Source: an uncultured Clostridia bacterium (GTDB lineage: Bacteria; Bacillota; Clostridia; UBA1381). From it: a stretch of DNA of 64,000 bases. The DNA lies in NCBI GenBank assembly GCA_934501535.1, contig CAKSUM010000003.1:1-64000 (forward strand), given 5' to 3'. Made by a program: the position numbers and the translations under genes. The first letter of the stretch is position 1. Each line of letters begins with the position of its first letter. Below, piece by piece: positions 60,866 through 64,000 of the stretch. The notes beneath the pieces are model-generated. The model did not search any database. It saw only the letters and a list, made by a program, of their open reading frames with translations, and had not been told where the DNA came from.

Positions 60866-61357
60866 TCACCTCCAGTCCGCAAAAATCCGCTTGGACAGCG
60901 GATAAAAAACCGCGCATATTACGGTATTATAAGCCGCTGACGTCAGTATAACCGACGTAAACAAAATCCCGAACGAGCTTCCCGCGTCCGTTATATGGAA
61001 AAGATAATATACCGTCTGTGAAAGCACCGTCAGAATAAACGCGTCCAAAATCAAAAACAAAAATCCTGACGAAAACAGCTTATCCTTAACGGCATATGTC
61101 GCCATGGCGGACATTGCAAAGGTGAACGTATATGTACCGAAGCCGTGACCGGACAGAACATCTGCCGCCGCCCCTGCCGCTATTGCAGCAGCAGCCGCAC
61201 GCGTCATATCTTTTTCACGCAGCGAAGCCAAAATGCAAAAACAAAACATAAACTGCGGCATGCCTCCGACGACAGCAATATATTTTGATACAGTAAAATC
61301 AAGCAGCAATGCCGCAAAAGCTGCCAAAAAATATTTAATTCCAATCAATAATTTCAC
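60866..61357 (-). CDS. mreD: Rod shape-determining protein MreD
   Basis: 163 aa, about five or six membrane helices with little else conserved (YFLAAFAALLLDFTVSKY, VLSGHGFGTYTFTFAMSAM). Position between mreC and PBP2 fixes the identity. The start is GTG 61357 with a poor ribosome site, so coupling to mreC is likely. Confidence 0.88.
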   Translation of the reverse strand: MKLLIGIKYFLAAFAALLLDFTVSKYIAVVGGMPQFMFCFCILASLREKDMTRAAAAAIAAGAAADVLSGHGFGTYTFTFAMSAMATYAVKDKLFSSGFLFLILDAFILTVLSQTVYYLFHITDAGSSFGILFTSVILTSAAYNTVICAVFYPLSKRIFADWR

Positions 61358-61381
61358 CTTGCGACCGCTCCCCGATTACAA

Positions 61382-62209
61382 TTAATTTTCCGTTTTATCG
61401 TATGTAATAACAAGCACTTCATAAATGGAAGAAAAGTCAACGCTCGGCTCAACAACGCCGTATTCCAGATTGCCGGCGCTGTCCTTTTTAATGTCCACAA
61501 CCTTGCCCACAACCAAATCCGCCGGATATACTCCGCCCAGACCCGATGTAATCAGAATATCTCCCTTAATCAAATTTTTATCGTTGGACAGATATTCAAG
61601 ACGGCACTGCTTGTCCTCCGCGAGGCTTGCGTCACCGCTTACAACACCTACATCTCCCGTACGCGCAAGCTTTACGCCTACCGCGCCGGCGGTGTTCAGG
61701 ATTGTTGAAACCTTCGACCAGTTCACTCCGGTTTCCACAATTCTGCCGGCAGCGCCGAGATTTGTAATTACAATATCGCCGCTTTTTATTCCGCTTGATG
61801 TTCCTTTATTCAGCATAAAAGTATCGTACCAGCTGTTCGGCTCATACGATACCGCCCTCGCCGTGACCGTTTCATATCCGGACAAACTTTCTTTCAGGTC
61901 AAGCAGCTCTTTGAGCCTTTTATTTTCCGTGATTATGTCATCGCGGCTTTTATTTTCAACCTTCAGCGCCGTATTTTCCTTTTTCAGAGTTTCGATTTCT
62001 TCCTCATATGACGGCACCTTTTTCACGTATCCGGCAAACTTTCTCACCGGCGCGATAACCCTGTCCGCCCAGCCGTAAACCGGTGAAAGCACTGTATTGA
62101 GCGCATTTGACACCGGGTTTCCGCCCAAATTCACAAGCAGCGTCATAACGCATATCACGGCGGCAAGTACAGCTATAATTTTCACAAATCTGTTTTTAAA
62201 AAAAGACAT
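61382..62209 (-). CDS. mreC: Rod shape-determining protein MreC
   Basis: 275 aa. One N-terminal helix (IIAVLAAVICVMTLLVNLG), a coiled coil (ETLKKENTALKVENKSRD), and a beta-rich extracytoplasmic domain with SYEPNSWYDTFMLNKGTSSG and LKVENKS. MreC links MreB to PBP2 outside the membrane. It lies 16 bases after mreB. Confidence 0.93.
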   Translation of the reverse strand: MSFFKNRFVKIIAVLAAVICVMTLLVNLGGNPVSNALNTVLSPVYGWADRVIAPVRKFAGYVKKVPSYEEEIETLKKENTALKVENKSRDDIITENKRLKELLDLKESLSGYETVTARAVSYEPNSWYDTFMLNKGTSSGIKSGDIVITNLGAAGRIVETGVNWSKVSTILNTAGAVGVKLARTGDVGVVSGDASLAEDKQCRLEYLSNDKNLIKGDILITSGLGGVYPADLVVGKVVDIKKDSAGNLEYGVVEPSVDFSSIYEVLVITYDKTEN

Positions 62210-62225
62210 TTAAAAAACCTCTCGT

Positions 62226-63254
62226 TTATCTTCTCGCAATCGGCGAGCGCATAAGTATATCCGCGTTTTCCGACGCCATATCCGTGCCCAGGACAACACA
62301 GTCAAGCGGCTCGTCCGCAATCCGCACCGGCACGCCTATTGCCGTTTCTATCGCTTTATCGATATTTTTTATCAGCGCTCCGCCGCCGGTGATTATAATT
62401 CCGTTTTCGAGAATATCTGCCGTAAGCTCCGCCGGCGTAATTTCCAGCGTATCACGGATTTCTTCTATAATATATCCGATATTTGCAGCCATCGCCTCAC
62501 GCACCTCACCGGCTGTGATTTTAACATTTTTCGGCAGTCCGGTAACAACATCGCGTCCGCGTACCTCGTAGCAGCCCTCGTCCGCGTACGGCAGCGCCGA
62601 ACCAAGCTCCAGCTTGATTTCCTCAGCTGTTTTATCGCCTATGGTGAGGTTGTATTTTCTTTTTACGTAATTAATGATAGAATCGTTAAGCGCACAGCCG
62701 GCAACACGCATCGAGCGCGACGCCACAACGCCGCCGAGTGCCACAACCGCCACTTCGCAGGTTCCTCCGCCGATGTCCACAATCATATTCCCCAGAGGTT
62801 TCATGACATCAACCCCCGCACCGAGCGCCGCTGCCATCGATTCCTCAATCAGAGTTACCGACTTTGCCCCGGCAAGCGTAAGCGACTGTACCACCGCGCG
62901 TTTTTCCACATTTGTAACGCCCGACGGAACACATACCGTAACTTTCGGCTTGAACAGGCTGCCTCTTTTGCCGAGCGCAAGATGCAAAAGCCTTTTCATC
63001 ATCGCCTCGGTGATTTCAAAATCCGCTATAACGCCGTCCTGCACGGGGCGGATAGCAACAATATTTTCGGGCGTTCTGCCGAGCATTTCGTCCGCGTCAT
63101 TCCCGACAGCCAGAACCTTTTGGTTGTACTTATCAATCGCCACCACCGACGGCTCGCGCACCACAATCCCTTTTCCCTTTATATAGACCAATGTATTGGC
63201 AGTCCCCAAATCGATACATACATTGCTGCCAAAGTCAAAAGCTCTGAATTTCAT
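62226..63254 (-). CDS. mreB: Rod shape-determining protein MreB
   Basis: 342 aa, actin fold. Phosphate-1 GSNVCIDLGTANTLVY, phosphate-2 VDIGGGTCEVAVVALGG and adenosine motif ITGGGALIKNID are present, with SKR-type loop AVVQSL. It forms membrane filaments that guide wall synthesis. It is three bases after maf. Confidence 0.96.
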   Translation of the reverse strand: MKFRAFDFGSNVCIDLGTANTLVYIKGKGIVVREPSVVAIDKYNQKVLAVGNDADEMLGRTPENIVAIRPVQDGVIADFEITEAMMKRLLHLALGKRGSLFKPKVTVCVPSGVTNVEKRAVVQSLTLAGAKSVTLIEESMAAALGAGVDVMKPLGNMIVDIGGGTCEVAVVALGGVVASRSMRVAGCALNDSIINYVKRKYNLTIGDKTAEEIKLELGSALPYADEGCYEVRGRDVVTGLPKNVKITAGEVREAMAANIGYIIEEIRDTLEITPAELTADILENGIIITGGGALIKNIDKAIETAIGVPVRIADEPLDCVVLGTDMASENADILMRSPIARR

Positions 63255-63257
63255 CGC

Positions 63258-63857
63258 CTATTCTCCTTTAAACACATCAAAATCAAATTCTTCCTCCAAA
63301 ATTTCGGAAAGCTTTGCGGCAGGCAGACCCACCACATTGAAATAATCGCCGTCAATTTTGTCAACCAAAAGCGCACCGAGTCCCTGTATTCCGTATGCTC
63401 CTGCCTTGTCCATGGGTTCTCCGCTTTTTATGTATGAGCGGATTTTTTCATCGGATAAATTTTTGAAATACACCTTTGTTTCAACACTTTTGCATACTCC
63501 GGTCATGTCGCTGCGGCGCATAACGCATATCCCGGTAAAAACGCTGTGACAGCGGCCGGAAAGGCTTTTAAGCATATCAAAAGCATCGTCCTTGTCACGT
63601 GGCTTGCCCATAATTTCCCCGTCGGAATACACTACCGTGTCTGCCGCAATAATAAGCGCGTCATTATCGGTTATATGCTCCGCCGCGTCATTTGCCTTTA
63701 AAAGAGCCAGCTCCTGCACGTAAATATTTACCGGCACTGATTTTTTATCAACGCTGCTCTCATCAGCCTCCGAAACAAATACGCTGAAATCAAGTCCCAT
63801 ATTTTCAAGAATTTCCCTGCGCCTCGGTGAACCCGACGCCAAAATTATTTTCATCAT
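63258..63857 (-). CDS. maf: Maf-type nucleoside triphosphate pyrophosphatase
   Basis: 199 aa. IILASGSPRRREILEN opens the fold, AADTVVYSDGEIMGKPRDKDDA holds the catalytic Asp, and YFKNLSDEKIRSYIKSGEPM and AYGIQGLGAL follow. Maf removes modified or excess dTTP/UTP-type nucleotides. ATG 63857 (with AAGGA seven bases before) is likely; the longer frame has no support. First gene before mreB, a usual order in Clostridia. Confidence 0.94.
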   Translation of the reverse strand: MMKIILASGSPRRREILENMGLDFSVFVSEADESSVDKKSVPVNIYVQELALLKANDAAEHITDNDALIIAADTVVYSDGEIMGKPRDKDDAFDMLKSLSGRCHSVFTGICVMRRSDMTGVCKSVETKVYFKNLSDEKIRSYIKSGEPMDKAGAYGIQGLGALLVDKIDGDYFNVVGLPAAKLSEILEEEFDFDVFKGE

Positions 63858-63891
63858 TTTCCAATCCTTATTATATACAATTCGGCGTAAT

Positions 63892-64000
63892 TTAATCAAC
63901 ACCCCGGTAAAAATGTCCGCGCGTGAATGAATTTTCACGCATCGGTTTTGCCGCTTCGCCGTTTACTGCTTTTTTATATTCACTTATTATTTTACCACAT
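63892..64000 (-). CDS. C-terminal end of an unidentified gene (5' part outside window)
   Basis: A frame open from the window edge ends at TAA 63892-63894. It ends in KPMRENSFTRGHFYRGVD, basic and Arg/Gly-rich. It lies 34 bases before maf on the same strand. The family was not recognised, and coding status depends only on the open frame and base composition. Confidence 0.45.
   Translation of the reverse strand, partial: CGKIISEYKKAVNGEAAKPMRENSFTRGHFYRGVD

Noticed and set aside
63863..63899. Possible maf promoter (TTGATT, 18 bases, TATAAT)
   Set aside because: It would start transcription at or inside the ribosome site of maf, leaving no usable leader.
1..64000. CRISPR arrays, intact insertion sequences, rRNA genes or complete tRNA genes
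   Set aside because: No regularly spaced repeats, transposase genes, rRNA cores or full cloverleafs were seen; only the tRNA-Lys fragment qualifies.

Overview
The window looks like a chromosome segment of an anaerobic, spore-forming member of the Clostridia (Bacillota), probably a gut or plant-fibre-degrading species. The signs are a 23-residue SpoVM gene, the Firmicute blocks dprA-topA-trmFO, rimP-nusA-rnpM-ylxQ-infB-rbfA-nrnA and maf-mreBCD-PBP2, an iron-only-hydrogenase-type regulator, a glycine riboswitch driving an AGCS symporter, strong AGGAGG ribosome binding sites and frequent TTG/GTG starts. The species cannot be named from the sequence alone.

Region by region. 1-2454 is probably the right end of an integrated mobile element: a partial zinc-ribbon/amidoligase gene (minus) and an AAA/DUF4143 ATPase (plus). 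It stops at a 47-base 3' fragment of tRNA-Lys(CTT) followed by a tRNA-type terminator, the structure left when an element integrates into a tRNA gene. 2800-6400 holds single accessory genes: histidine phosphatase, methyltransferase, a truncated alpha/beta hydrolase, a DUF4886 SGNH protein and MgtC. 6450-15855 is a mostly minus-strand run: dprA, topA, trmFO, thioredoxin-like protein, argS, hydrogenase-type regulator, DUF6062, YitT, esterase. 16200-24900 carries a TM287/288-type heterodimeric ABC exporter with a structured leader, ftsH, an AbrB regulator, PAP2 and CrtO-like membrane proteins, a tiny Cys/Gly-rich protein and an XRE regulator. 24900-32830 contains a U32 peptidase and trmR (tRNA U34 modification) and the rimP-infB operon.

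32850-45720 contains two LCP cell-wall ligases, a NusG-II/Gx pair, a MacAB-type efflux system, an SLH surface protein split by a frameshift, an AraC regulator, and the riboswitch-controlled alanine/glycine symporter. 45860-53750 is a carbohydrate region (GH127-like, GH99/WbsX-like, GH42) around glyA and a spoVM cassette. 53840-56163 is a polar amino-acid ABC importer. 56284-64000 holds mnmE, nrdR, mgsA and the cell-shape operon maf-mreB-mreC-mreD-PBP2.

Most core genes are ordinary. The points most worth a second look are the tRNA-Lys att scar and the gene beside it, the attenuator-like leader of the ABC exporter, the glyA leader with mutually exclusive hairpins, the spoVM-plus-small-membrane-protein pair, the signal-peptide frameshift in the SLH protein, and the truncated hydrolase joined to the DUF4886 gene. 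All family names come from motif recognition by eye; no database search was run.
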